From: Eudromia elegans
Taxonomy: Eukaryota > Chordata > Aves > Tinamiformes > Tinamidae
Length of the DNA: 64,000 bases
Assembly (NCBI GenBank): GCA_003342815.1
Contig: PTEX01000042.1
Location: 3,914,344 to 3,978,343 of the forward strand
Reading direction: 5' to 3'
Shown here: positions 1 through 11,400 of the stretch, one piece after another
Layout: every line of letters begins with the position of its first letter
How positions within the stretch are numbered: position 1 is the first letter of the stretch
Position numbers and translations under genes: made by a program
Notes under the pieces: generated by a model
Database searches by the model: none
What the model saw: the letters and a program-made list of their open reading frames with translations, nothing else
What the model was told of the DNA's origin: nothing

Positions 1-1271
1 TCACTTTTTTNTATTTTTTTTTAAAGGACGCTTAATTTTTTTCCTGAAGCTTTTGTTTTGATTTCTGTATCCTTCCATCCTCTTCAACTTTGTAATAAAA
101 AAATCCCCCTATTATTGTGTTATTTGTATCTATGTCTCCAGACAACACACAGAGAATATTTCCATGTTTGGATAGATATATTTACATTTTGGGTGTGCTA
201 CCTCAGCAGAAGGTGTGTCTGCAATATAAGTAGGTTAATCCATGCCAGATTTAATTTGGCTAGTGCAAGTGCAGAAAGATTTGATGAGACAGAGCCGGGC
301 TTTGCAGTACAAGTTGGCAACTGAAATCTGTGTGTGTTAAACAACCTGTAGTGAAGTCCATACAAGTGCATCTTCATTAGGGTTAGTGACTTAAACCACT
401 CTCAACTTCTCTCTGCCATCCCTACTGTAGGCAAAAGGAACAAACAGACAGTTGGAGGATTCCTGGCATGTGTTGCCAGAGACCATGACTCAGCAGCTCC
501 ATTTCTATCACTCTTTGCTTAAAGACTCTTTGAATTTGACTCAAGTTCACTTGCCAAAGGGCAGGCAGCAAAAGATGTTTCATCTCCTGATGCTTCCATG
601 CTGTGTGAGAAGTTCCCACTGCAACTGTGAAGTTACAAGAACATAGCCCATAATCAGTTGGTAACTTGGTAGNTCGTAAATTGCTGCTAAAGGCAAGTTC
701 ACTGTGTCTTGGGATATGGCAGTCTCCAACAGTCTCCTCCTTGACCCATGGAGTTACAGTCTGTGACAAGGAGCTGTAATAGGCTGCTATTTCACTCTCA
801 TGCTGGATACTGAGTCAGAGAAAGCTGCCTCACCCAGTAAGACCAGTTGCCTATTAAACTTGGTGCAATATGTGCTGAGTGTTTGTTCGTAGAGAGGATA
901 AACCCCAAGTTTTACAGTTTTTGAGTTATATCAGTCCAGTGCTCAGAGGCATGATGTGCCTAGATAGTTTATCCAAATACCTAGTTATGGGATCAATTAC
1001 CACTAGTATCTAAACTGAGGCAATAATTGCAGTCTTGGTTAACCTTTTTATGAATTTTTTTCCACTTACAATAACTGCTATAATGTGAGTGATATATAGC
1101 TGTTTGTGAGCCATGCCTACATGTCTTTGGTTAGTTTAAAAATATGTAGTATTTTCAGATGAATATGTGGGCATTCATACTGCAGAAGAAGAAAAAAAAA
1201 TAATTCACAGGAAATCCTTATTATCTGATCTCTATCACCCATTAAAGCAAAATGTATGTGTTTGTTTGTAG
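1..1271 (+). other. CWH43: CWH43 intron (end of intron 2), no exon seen
   Basis: AT-rich sequence without a recognisable exon of the preceding CWH43 segment. It ends in the acceptor of the first recognised exon. Base 11 and base 673 are N. I looked for the residues that precede this exon in the human protein (a segment with several Trp and Lys) and did not find them, so exons 1-2 are inferred to lie further upstream. Confidence 0.6.
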
Positions 1272-1392
1272 GAAGCTTAGCATCATATCAGGCACCAAGT
1301 GCTTCAGCTAGACTATTCATCTTGGCTGCAGGTGTTTCTTCCTCATTGCTGGTTCAAACAGTAACATGGTGGTCAGGAAACAATTTACAAAG
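1272..1392 (+). CDS. CWH43: CWH43 exon 3
   Basis: Acceptor tttgtag precedes the exon and donor gtattt follows it. Encodes [10 protein letters not shown]...[14 protein letters not shown], a membrane-embedded segment matching the CWH43 family. It enters with one base of a Gly codon from exon 2 and leaves with two bases of an Arg codon. Confidence 0.9.
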
Positions 1393-4300
1393 GTATTTTT
1401 TACATTGATGGGGGTTGTGAATGACTTTATGGCTATACTTTTTTTAAGTTTTTTTTTCTTAAATGCATCAGTGCTTGAGATCTGCATATTACAGGTTCAT
1501 CAGGATATGGGGCTTCATTCTAGGCAAGATAATGCTACTTGTTCTTCGAATCTGGAATACATCTCTAAACCCAGTCTGGAGCTCACAAGCTGCAAACACT
1601 GTTGTACTGACACTTGGTTTTATAGCAGCAGTGGAGCAAATTTATTCAGGTAAGTGTATCACAGTAAAGAAGGTTCAGCTTCATTGTTAGAATAATCTAT
1701 GTCATACCTGTGTGTGTGTCACTGATTTTGCTGCTACTGTTTGCTTGTTTTGCATCCAGTCTAGTCTTAGAAATATGTGATGCATGAGGCCAGCTAAGAC
1801 CTTGCAAATCATAGTATGCTTTCGTTTGCCAAAAAAATGGCAGAATCAGTGCTACAGTTCATAGAAGCTGTAATGAGTTGATGTTGGGGCTGATGACTCT
1901 TTTTAGTATCAATAACAAGCAGTTAGACAAAAGAATAACCTGACCTGTAAAACCAGAGTGAGTTATGCTTTCCCCATCATGAAACAGCTGTGGTATCTCT
2001 GTTATTTTCTTAACTCTTTCAGTGTCTCTGAAAGTTCCAGTTTGTCAGAGGAGGGGAGATAGGACAAAGCTGAGCAACAACTGATGTGGGAAAATAAACA
2101 GGAAGCATTGGAGGCGGGGACGTGATGTTTTGTTCAAAATTTGCCTGAATTCTCAGAGTCTCTGCACAGTGACACAACAGGGAGAGCTGCTAATCACATT
2201 TAAAACTGCAAGGGTAGCATTGCCAAGAAAAACGGCCACTGTTGGATTGGATAATTAAGGCAGCTCATGTTAAATCCTCAGAATTGCCTTCTCAGTATAA
2301 CCTGAATTGAAAGATAAGACCTTATATAAATGAGTATAAGTGTAAATGCATATAGATGCATTATATATTGTGTGTAGACTTGTGTGTTGCATAATGTAAA
2401 ATAAGTGAGACCTTTCATTGCAAATTAGGAAGGGAATATACATCAATTATAGTGTTGCAGGGAAATGGTGATGACTAAATGAATGCTGATGACAAGCCAC
2501 CACAATATCATCCAAAAGATATATCTAATAGGGAAACTATTTTCAGGAGTGCTTGGGAGTTGTTAAAAATTTTGTTGTGACTTCTTTTTGTATCCATACC
2601 TTCTAAAATCTGAGTCACAAATAAAAAATTAAAACTATCATGTCTTATCCACTCCAAAAACACTCAAAGTCTGATGTATTCAACTCTTGACTGTGCATTT
2701 TGTCCTGAAAGCTGCAAATGTGCTGGGGACATTAGTGGTGTATCTCTAAACACATGCAGGAATCTAATCTCTTATATTTATAAATTGCGCTGTCTAGTTT
2801 TTGATGCCTAGATTTAAAATGCCATCATCGGTACTTTTATTTTCCAGTAATATCTAATGCTTCAGGAAACAGATCGATAGTAATAGGGTTTTTTGATATA
2901 ATTATGGTTTTTGCGTAGTAAAAAACATGATCTATTTCTTTGCTTAGGAGTACTATCAAGTGAGGTGTAGTACCATAATTGTAGACAGAATCACAGAATC
3001 TTTAAGGTTGGAAGGGACCTCTAGAGATCATCTAGTCCAACCCCCCTGCTCCAGCAGGGACATCTAGAGCACCGGGCACAGGGTGGCATCCAGGCAGGTT
3101 TTGAAGATCTCCAGAGGAGACTCCACAATCTCTCTGGGCAGCCTGTTCCAGGGCTCCGTCACTCTCACAGGAAAGAAGTTCATCCTCACCTGAAGACGAA
3201 ACCTCCTATGCCTCAGCGTAAAACCATTGCCCCTTGTCCTGTCACCAGCCACTACAGAAAACAAAAGTATCTGTCCTGTGTTTAGTTACCTTCAACAACA
3301 CAAACTTACCTTAATGAAAATATTATTGCAAGTGTTCTCTCTGTTTTAAAATACTTCTGAGTTGACAGAAAAGCATAATATATACAACTAAAAGCACTAA
3401 TTTCTCCTCAGAGAAGGGAGGATCTAAAGTACATGGGGAAAAAAGAGGAGAGAGAGAAGGGAGTTTATTTCTGGCTTCCTCTGAAGTGTCAGGTTTTGTT
3501 CTTATCAGAGTTTAGGGTTTCAGAGAACAGAATCCTCTAAATAAATGCTAATAACTTTTCTGCTGATTTTTCAAAGGCTATTTAATGATCTAAGTTCATT
3601 CATTCATAATAGTATGAATGATCATATGGCCAGGTTGCCCTTTTTGCACATGTGAGATGAGTGCCTTTTTCTGGCAGATCTGGTAATCTGTTGTTAGAGA
3701 TTTTTTCCTCTCAGCATGAAAGATGAGGTGAGTTAGATTGTGAGTCTGAGCCAGTAATTTATTCTGAATATGTTGTGCTCTTGGTATGTCTTTTTCTTAA
3801 TAATTCTTTCTAATATGATTTGATGCTTTGATCAGCTATATTCCTGTTCTTATTATAGGTGGAGACAGGAAGAAACAAGAAACTAGTAATACAACTGGTA
3901 ATGCAGTCAGAGGGACTGCTGCACCGTTGAACTGGCTTTTTTCAGGACTTGCTTTTGGCAGCCTCATGTTCCTTACTGTGTGGATATTTGGGGAGGTCTC
4001 ACTAGTTTCTAGATGGGCAGTGAGTGGACATCCACATACAGGCCCAGATCCTAATCCATATGGGTAAGTGTGGCTCATTCTTATTATATGGGCTGGTTCT
4101 TATTAATTTCAACAAAATAGTAAATGCCACATTGAGTGGCACAAATTAAAACTAAACCAAGGCAAGTCATTCAACTTTTTTTTTTTTTTTTTTTTTTAAT
4201 GTCCAGGAAGAGAGGGCTAATGTGTTACTTAATGCAAAACTGGAAAGAGCTCAGTTAGCAGATGGAAATAGTACTTTATACATAAAGCATACAAATAGTG

Positions 4301-7300
4301 TCTGAGAAGTATTCACTTAGTCCTCCTCATTCATCCTTGTAATCAGATATCTCTGAGCATTCCTTCTGTACCAATATACCTTAAGATTTTGTAATCCTGA
4401 ATGATTTTTTTATTTAATTTCAGCAACAATAAAATCTGCATTGTCACATTGCAAAACACTTTTTTAAATTAAGACTGAAGTTCAAGGATTTATGAGTGAA
4501 GCAGAAGCATCTGTAATATGCAGTGAATCAATATAGGAGTTGACTTCAGTGGGAATGTGGTAGGAAATTGGATCACTCCGGAAATGCGTATCAGAAAAAA
4601 ATAAATGGTTTGCTGTGTTAAATGTAATGCAGAGATAACTTTGGTTGGAGAGAATTTAGTCTTAATGTTATGCATTGGTCACTCAAGTTCCGAAATCTAG
4701 AAGGAAACTGGATTAGTTAACTGGATAGTCAGCTTGGTGTAGCTGCAGGTGACATAGTTAATAATTTAAGATTAGCTTACACAAGACTTCTCCAAATTTG
4801 TCAGCAATGGCACATGCTCTGGCATCCCCTTCTTGAAGTGAAAAAAATATTTCTGTTCAGAGTAAATTCCGCCCTCTGACTTTATCCGAGTTCTTTTTTT
4901 TCTTGCGTTAAAATATTTCTGTGAAGTTCTGCTCCTGCCAAACATAGTTCATTTATATACTGTGATAAAATGCTGTTAATTTCAAATGTATAAGGTTGAT
5001 TTGACAACAAAAGAGAGGAAAAAATGGTGCAATATGAGGCAAAGATACGGTGTGCTCAGGTGAGAACTACTTAAAACAAAAGGATTATAAAATGTTACCA
5101 AGCATCCTTGCTTGTATGTCTAAAAGTTCTTTTGTAAATACTATTTTTCTTTTCCCTGATTTTTTTGTGTTAGAGGTATAGTTCTGTTGGGACTGGCTCA
5201 TGGATTGATGCTTTCATTTTGGAGCTGGTCTTCTGCTACCAGTTTTGCCTGGTTTCTTATAGGTAGGTGCAAATCACGAGCCAAAGTTTTATTTCAGTTC
5301 TCTTACTCTCGTTATTTATGCCCTTGGAATCTATTCCACTTTTTCCTCTGTGTCTCATGGTAGTATATGTATGTGTGACCAGGAGGCTAAGACTAAGCAT
5401 TGCTCTCCTGAGGGTGGTTCAGACCTGCTAGGGCAATGTATTTTTGGCTGTTGTGGGTTAAGGGATCTGGGTCTACTGGAACTGACATCTATTTTTGAAG
5501 TCATTTTCCTTAACCTTGAACACTAAAACCTTAATGTGGACTAAGTTTGCGTGCGGCAAAATTAATATTTACAGTTGGAAATATATGAATAGTTATCTTT
5601 AGTTACCCTAGTTCTGTTTATCATATAGTTATCTGAAGGGGAGAGTAGGTCAGGAACAGGAATATTTTCTCTTCACATAAACCCATTTGATTCTTTACCT
5701 GTTCTGTCAGAGCAGGTTCATAACAGGTCCTGTCAATTACCTGTTAATCCCTTACAAACAGCATGATCTATGTTTTGTGCTGGTGTGGCCCTGTATAGCT
5801 AAGCCTAAGTTTGGCCCTGTATAGCTAAGCCTAAGTTTGGATTTTGCATCTGGTGAAGTTTCTTTGCAGCTTTTACTGTGCTGCCTGCAATTGGAAAAAC
5901 ACTCTTTAAGAGAATGAGATGTTGAGATAAGTGAGAGGCTGTCTTTGGCTACAGGGAAAAAACATCCCTTATAGTGCAGCAGTTCTCTTGGCTGCAGGGC
6001 ACACTTATATTTTCCAGTCCTTTTTTTTTTTCTGTTTTTTTTTTTTTCTTTTTCTTTTTCCCAGAGAGACTATGAATAACAAGAAGGTAGATAATATAGC
6101 TGACTGTAACTCATGCCTTTCTTTCCTGTCCATTTACAGGTGTAACATCTTCGGCTGGTCTCCTTTGTTTGCAGACCTGGAGTGCTGCTGTTGCGGGCAG
6201 TATTCTTGCTGTCTTTACTATGAGTGTGTGGCCTAAGCTGGCTGGATGCCTTATCCATTGTTCACATCCTGGGAAAGCCATGACTACAGCCATGTTGGCC
6301 TATGTTCTTGAGTTATTCTTCTGTGTATGGTGTACTGCTTATAAATTTGTACCTGGAGGAATTTATGCTAGAGAAAGATCCCACCTTCTCTTAGGTACAT
6401 ATATGACTATGAACAGAGACAAGTATACAGGCTTTAGCTTCAGTCAAGTGTTTAAAGTGAATCTAGTGCAACTAGTCTTTCTAAGTGCTCAACTCCCATT
6501 TGAATAGCTGAGTTTGTATGAGAAAATTAGACATGTAACAAACAGAAAAAGCTTGTTCCTCCACTGTTAAAATATTTTAAAATATTTTAAAATGTAGGCA
6601 GAAAATTAAGCTGTGGAAAAAATGATAAAGAATGGGAAAAAAAGCAACTCTCTTAACCCAGTACACAACTGGAGAACAAATGTGTTAATCAGTCACCATA
6701 AAAATATTTTGGTCTTCTCTAATCCAGGGTGTGACTGCATCTGTAAACTGGCTACCCGAAGTAGCAGCCTGTTACTTCAAATGACTGTGTGGTTGCTGGA
6801 AACTCAACATTTTATGAAGACTGAAAAGCCTTTCTGGAATAGCAACATAGTCCAGTGCATTATTTAGCCCTGCTGTGAAGGGCAGAGTGCAACTTCCTAG
6901 CCCTTCTAGCCAGTCTGCTTCTGAGACCTGCCCTTGCATTTCCATGTGGCATTGCCTTAAGCTTGGTGGGCACAGCAGCATATTTGGTGCAATGCTGAGA
7001 AGCCTGTGCTGTCAGAAATATGCAGATGAGAGAAGAACAGAAAGTGTCAGGTGTTTACCACAGAGGAAGAACTGAGATGAGCAAATAGGAATGTTATAGT
7101 AAAATGCCTCCTTGATGAAAGTGGAGGGGTAGAAATGAAACCAATTCTGGTTTTGTCTCCAAAATCATGTTTTTAAAGGTTATTAACATGTTTCAATAGC
7201 ATTTTTCACTGATTTATTGGAGTTTATTGGAGGGTTTTTTTTGGTTCTGAGATCACCCTGAGAGATTTGTAATTTTTTTTTCTTTTTTTTTAAAGTTATA

Positions 7301-8380
7301 TGAGGAAAGGATGTGGTAGAGAAGTGTAACATGCTTTCTTAAGTAATACTATGTCGGAAAAAAGGAATTGTTATATAAAATCACTCTCACTTCTTTTGAA
7401 ATACATACTTGTGATTAATTAACTTAGCATTGTCTTTGGGCCATAATGCAGAAGTGGCTGTAACTTTCTTTTACCTGGCAAAAAAGAATGATGTGAACTG
7501 AATCTATTTCAGTTGATGGCACTGCGTGAATTCATGCTACCTGAGAATCCAGTTTCTGGGTCTTTGATGCTGCCTCATTGCTTATAAAAGCTTTTGATAT
7601 ACCATGATACTGTTTGTTACTGCACTTTCTCCCTTAGAGGTTGGCTTTTTGGCAAACTTCTTGTTTTCTGGTTTCTTTCAGGTGCAAGTACTATTTCTTG
7701 CTTTTTCTTCCTGTCCAATATCCTGCCTTTCTCTTGCTGCAGTTTGGGTAGGGAACCGCACTGGGAAAAATGACAATGAAAGTAAGATGGTTATATTCAA
7801 AACTTACATGCTGCTTCACAGGCGTGTAACATAATGCTAAGGGGGTCAGATCCCTGCTCTTGCATTGGCTTTAATGGGTTTGAATCAGTCTCTTTGGGGA
7901 AAGTTGTGTGTGTTATGTGCACGCAGCCTTCTCCTTGTTGCTCTAGATCCAGCTTCCCAGTCTGCAGACCTTTACTACAATCGTTGCAATGGGTAAAGGC
8001 AACAAGAAAATGATGAATGTTGATGATTTTGTCTTCATTAATGTAGCTGTCAGTAGGGGCTGGAAGCACCTAACCTAATTTACCCACTGTGTGCTAGACT
8101 GTATTATCCGAGACGCTGACATGATACTGGCTGTTAGTCCAGTCTTTGCTTGACAACAATGGCTAGGGGTGCAATGGGTTCTGTGTAGGTCGGAGTTAGA
8201 GGGTCGGTAGTCCCCTCTTGTGCTGAGGCTCAGAGATGGGCTGTATGTCAGAACTCACTGCAGTCCTGGATAGAGTTCATGGTGTGAGGGGTTTGGCTAC
8301 ACATTTTTACTAGCTTTATATTTGCTCCTCAGTTATAAGGTATTGCAAAACAGGCTTAGGGTTGTACCGTGTGTGCGCGT

Positions 8381-8430
<50 letters not shown>

Positions 8431-11400
8431 CCTATTGTTTTGGTTCACCCTTCTGCTTCAAGTTTCTTAAGTCTTAGAATCAGCAAATATATAATTTGCT
8501 TTTTTTTTCTTTGTAAAACAGGTGTTCAGGGGAGTTTTAGATAGTCTGAACTTTAAATTCCTATCGCCTCTTTCGAAATAGTTGTCATTGGTGGGAGTCT
8601 TAGTGTCACTAGCTCATTTTTTTCAGGCAATGCTTATTAAAATACTGTGTTATTGTTGAAGTGCTGTAGGCACAAGTGAATACTGTGATAATGACAAGTA
8701 GTATCTTCTTTATCACAAATCTCTTACGTCTACTGCCTTACTACATTTGACATGGCATTTATCTCTGCTTGTGGGTTGTCTATGTTGTCTTGTTGTTGCA
8801 GACTGTAAATGCTACAGTCATAAATTTCCAGCTAGTGTATTACGATCTTTAGTGTTAAACTCTATGAAAAATAAACTAATGACTTTTATTTTTACAGGGT
8901 TCGTCATGTTATGTATTGGGGTAGACGTTCTAACAGGATCCAAGAAAGATCTTAGTTCTATCCTTGAAGTGAAAAACAATCAAAAGCCACTATTCAAAAA
9001 GAGCAGAAAATATATTAAGCTATGTAAGTATAATTTTACTTTCTTACATGACTCTAGCAAAATTGTGTGATGAGAAAGAATAAGCAGTATAGTGTTTTTG
9101 CTCAGATATTTTAGAACATCCTCTCTGCATCTTGAGCGCTGTTATCTACATATATAGAAGATGAGAATGATTTGCCAGGTTTTGAGTTGCATGTTGATTT
9201 TGAGCATTTCAGCATGAGCCCTTTTACAGGGTTGTGCCAGCTGGCTGCCTGTGCCATGGGACTCTGGCCAGAGAGGGCCTGGATTTTGCAAGTCCTCTCT
9301 TGTGAGAGGAGGCAGCCCTGCAAACCCTATGGTGGCTGCGAGCACAGTGCAGTCCTGTCACCCTGCCTGCTGCATGTTCAGAGCAGGTTCCATTCTCATT
9401 AAATCATTATTGTCTTCTAGTGCACTATAGGGACCCCAGATCACCAGGTGGTCTGGGGTCCCTATATGTGGGTATGTGATCTGACTTTTTCTTAGATTCT
9501 GAAAAGTAACTAAAATGGATGAGTTCTTTTGCTGCTTTTTGCTTTGTAAATCTCTGTAATCCACTTAAATGATATTTTCAAGTATTTATCTGTGATTATT
9601 TTAACTTGAAATTTTATCATTGCTAGCTTTGTTTTTCTAAAGAAACATGCAGCGTAAAGTTTGGTAAAAGTCAAAAAAAACAAGAGAAAACAAACAAACA
9701 GAAACTCACCTCCATGCGTAGGGCATTTTAACCCTACAGAGATCAATATCCTGGAGGTTCAGGTTCCTGCATCTGTTTTTTCTGGGTGACCTTGGATCAA
9801 GTTACGTATCTCTTGCATGCCTTGTTTTAGCTCATTTGGCAAGTGGAGACAACAGTGCTTCCCCACTTTTCAGGGCTGTCTTGGAGAGCTTCATGAAGAC
9901 CTTTCCTCTGTATGCTTGGGAGCCAAAAGAGTATGAAAGAGCATGCTTGTGTATAAGAGACAGTGTGAGCACCAAGGCAAGCAGTTTTAACAAACTACTG
10001 CTTTAACAAAACAGAACACAAAAACACTTCATGAAAGTTAATAGCACAGCCCCAGTTGGCTGGTTTTTGTGACATTACTCACTTCACTGTGCCCAGACTC
10101 TTCTTTTTCTCAGTTTCTCTTTCAAGCACTTGTGCAGATTAGAGTGTGAGGTTGCTTAGTGTTTACTAGTATGGAAAACACATCCTTTCTATCATGTCTT
10201 TCATCCATGATAGAAATGCTGGAAGCTTTATGCCAATTTACTCCAGAAAAAAAAATCTGTAAAACTAATGGCATACCTTTTTAAAGATCTGATGAAAGAC
10301 TAAATTGGGGTTAGCTGAAGTCATGGAAGATTTTTTTTGCCACTGTATACATGAAATAACCACAGAGGGATTTGATCATGTCCAAACCCTGAGAGCCCTT
10401 AGCTGTCTCTTGCTGTTTTTTGGAAGGCCCCAGAAGCAGTGGGAAAGTGTTTGTATTCTGTGAGCCCACGGTGCTTTTGCAAGAATCTGCCGATGTGTAC
10501 ACTTAGCAAAGGACTGTGCTGGAGATCTGACCGAGATTATAAGTATTTGTGATCTAGAGGCCCATCAAGTAAACTAGATTTTTCTTCCACACATTACGTT
10601 TGTAAAATAAAAATTGCATATGTGTGTATCTGAAACACAGGGAATAAAAACACTGAAAAAAGTGTACATGATGCTATTACTCAGGTCTTATAATGAACTC
10701 TTCAGTAGGTATCAGTTTTACACAAGTATTCCATGTAGATTTTGTATGGTCAGGCTGCTCAGTCTGTTCTGTTTTGGAGAACATAAGTATATTTGCACAA
10801 ATACAGATTTCCCTATGTAAATTGCTTTGGAATGGTAAATGGTCCACTGACAGATGTGGGCACTTAAATGTATACAGGCAACATTCTCCTTTCGCAGTGA
10901 ATAATACACCTTGAAATGACAAAATACCCAATTCTTTCCTTAAAATAAAAGATAATTTGCTACTATTTTAAAAACAATTTTTCTATGTTCTCTGTTTCAA
11001 GTGTTGTGGCTCTTTGTTGGTGTTGGTTTGCTAGGCCTGGGTCTACGCTATAAAAGATACAAGCAGAAGCTGGGGCACGGGGTGAGTACTGTGGAGAAAA
11101 GGTGACTTCACTGTGAAATGCACATGTGACGCCTTAGGTGTGTTCTTTGGTGTACAGGAGATCCTCACAGCAGTATCTAGCAATAATAATGGAATGTGGA
11201 GTACCCTAAGATATTCTGTGATTCTATATTTATATACATAACTGAATGAAGCTGCTCCGATAAGTTGGTTGACTTAAATTAATGCTCCTTAAGTAATTAG
11301 TTAATGGATAAAAATTACAAGATTCCCGTTTTCTAGCTGACAAAATACATACGTATATATAAGGATGCTTATTGCTAGCAGACTGTAGCATTTAGTTACT

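Larger units (their letters stand above)
9024..11001 (+). other. CWH43: CWH43 intron 8
   Basis: Non-coding, about 2 kb. Contains a near-perfect 20-bp inverted repeat (9426-9466) and a MIR-like ancient SINE fragment (about 9750-9905), each listed separately. Small ORFs near 9.1-9.4 kb and 10.7-10.9 kb show no family resemblance. Confidence 0.75.

Noticed and set aside
2461..2500. Possible C/D-box snoRNA (tgatgac and ctgatgac strings)
   Set aside because: No terminal stem and box spacing is wrong.
11212..11226. attctgtgattctat, like a CR1 3' terminal repeat
   Set aside because: No CR1 body precedes it, so 15 bases alone are not enough.
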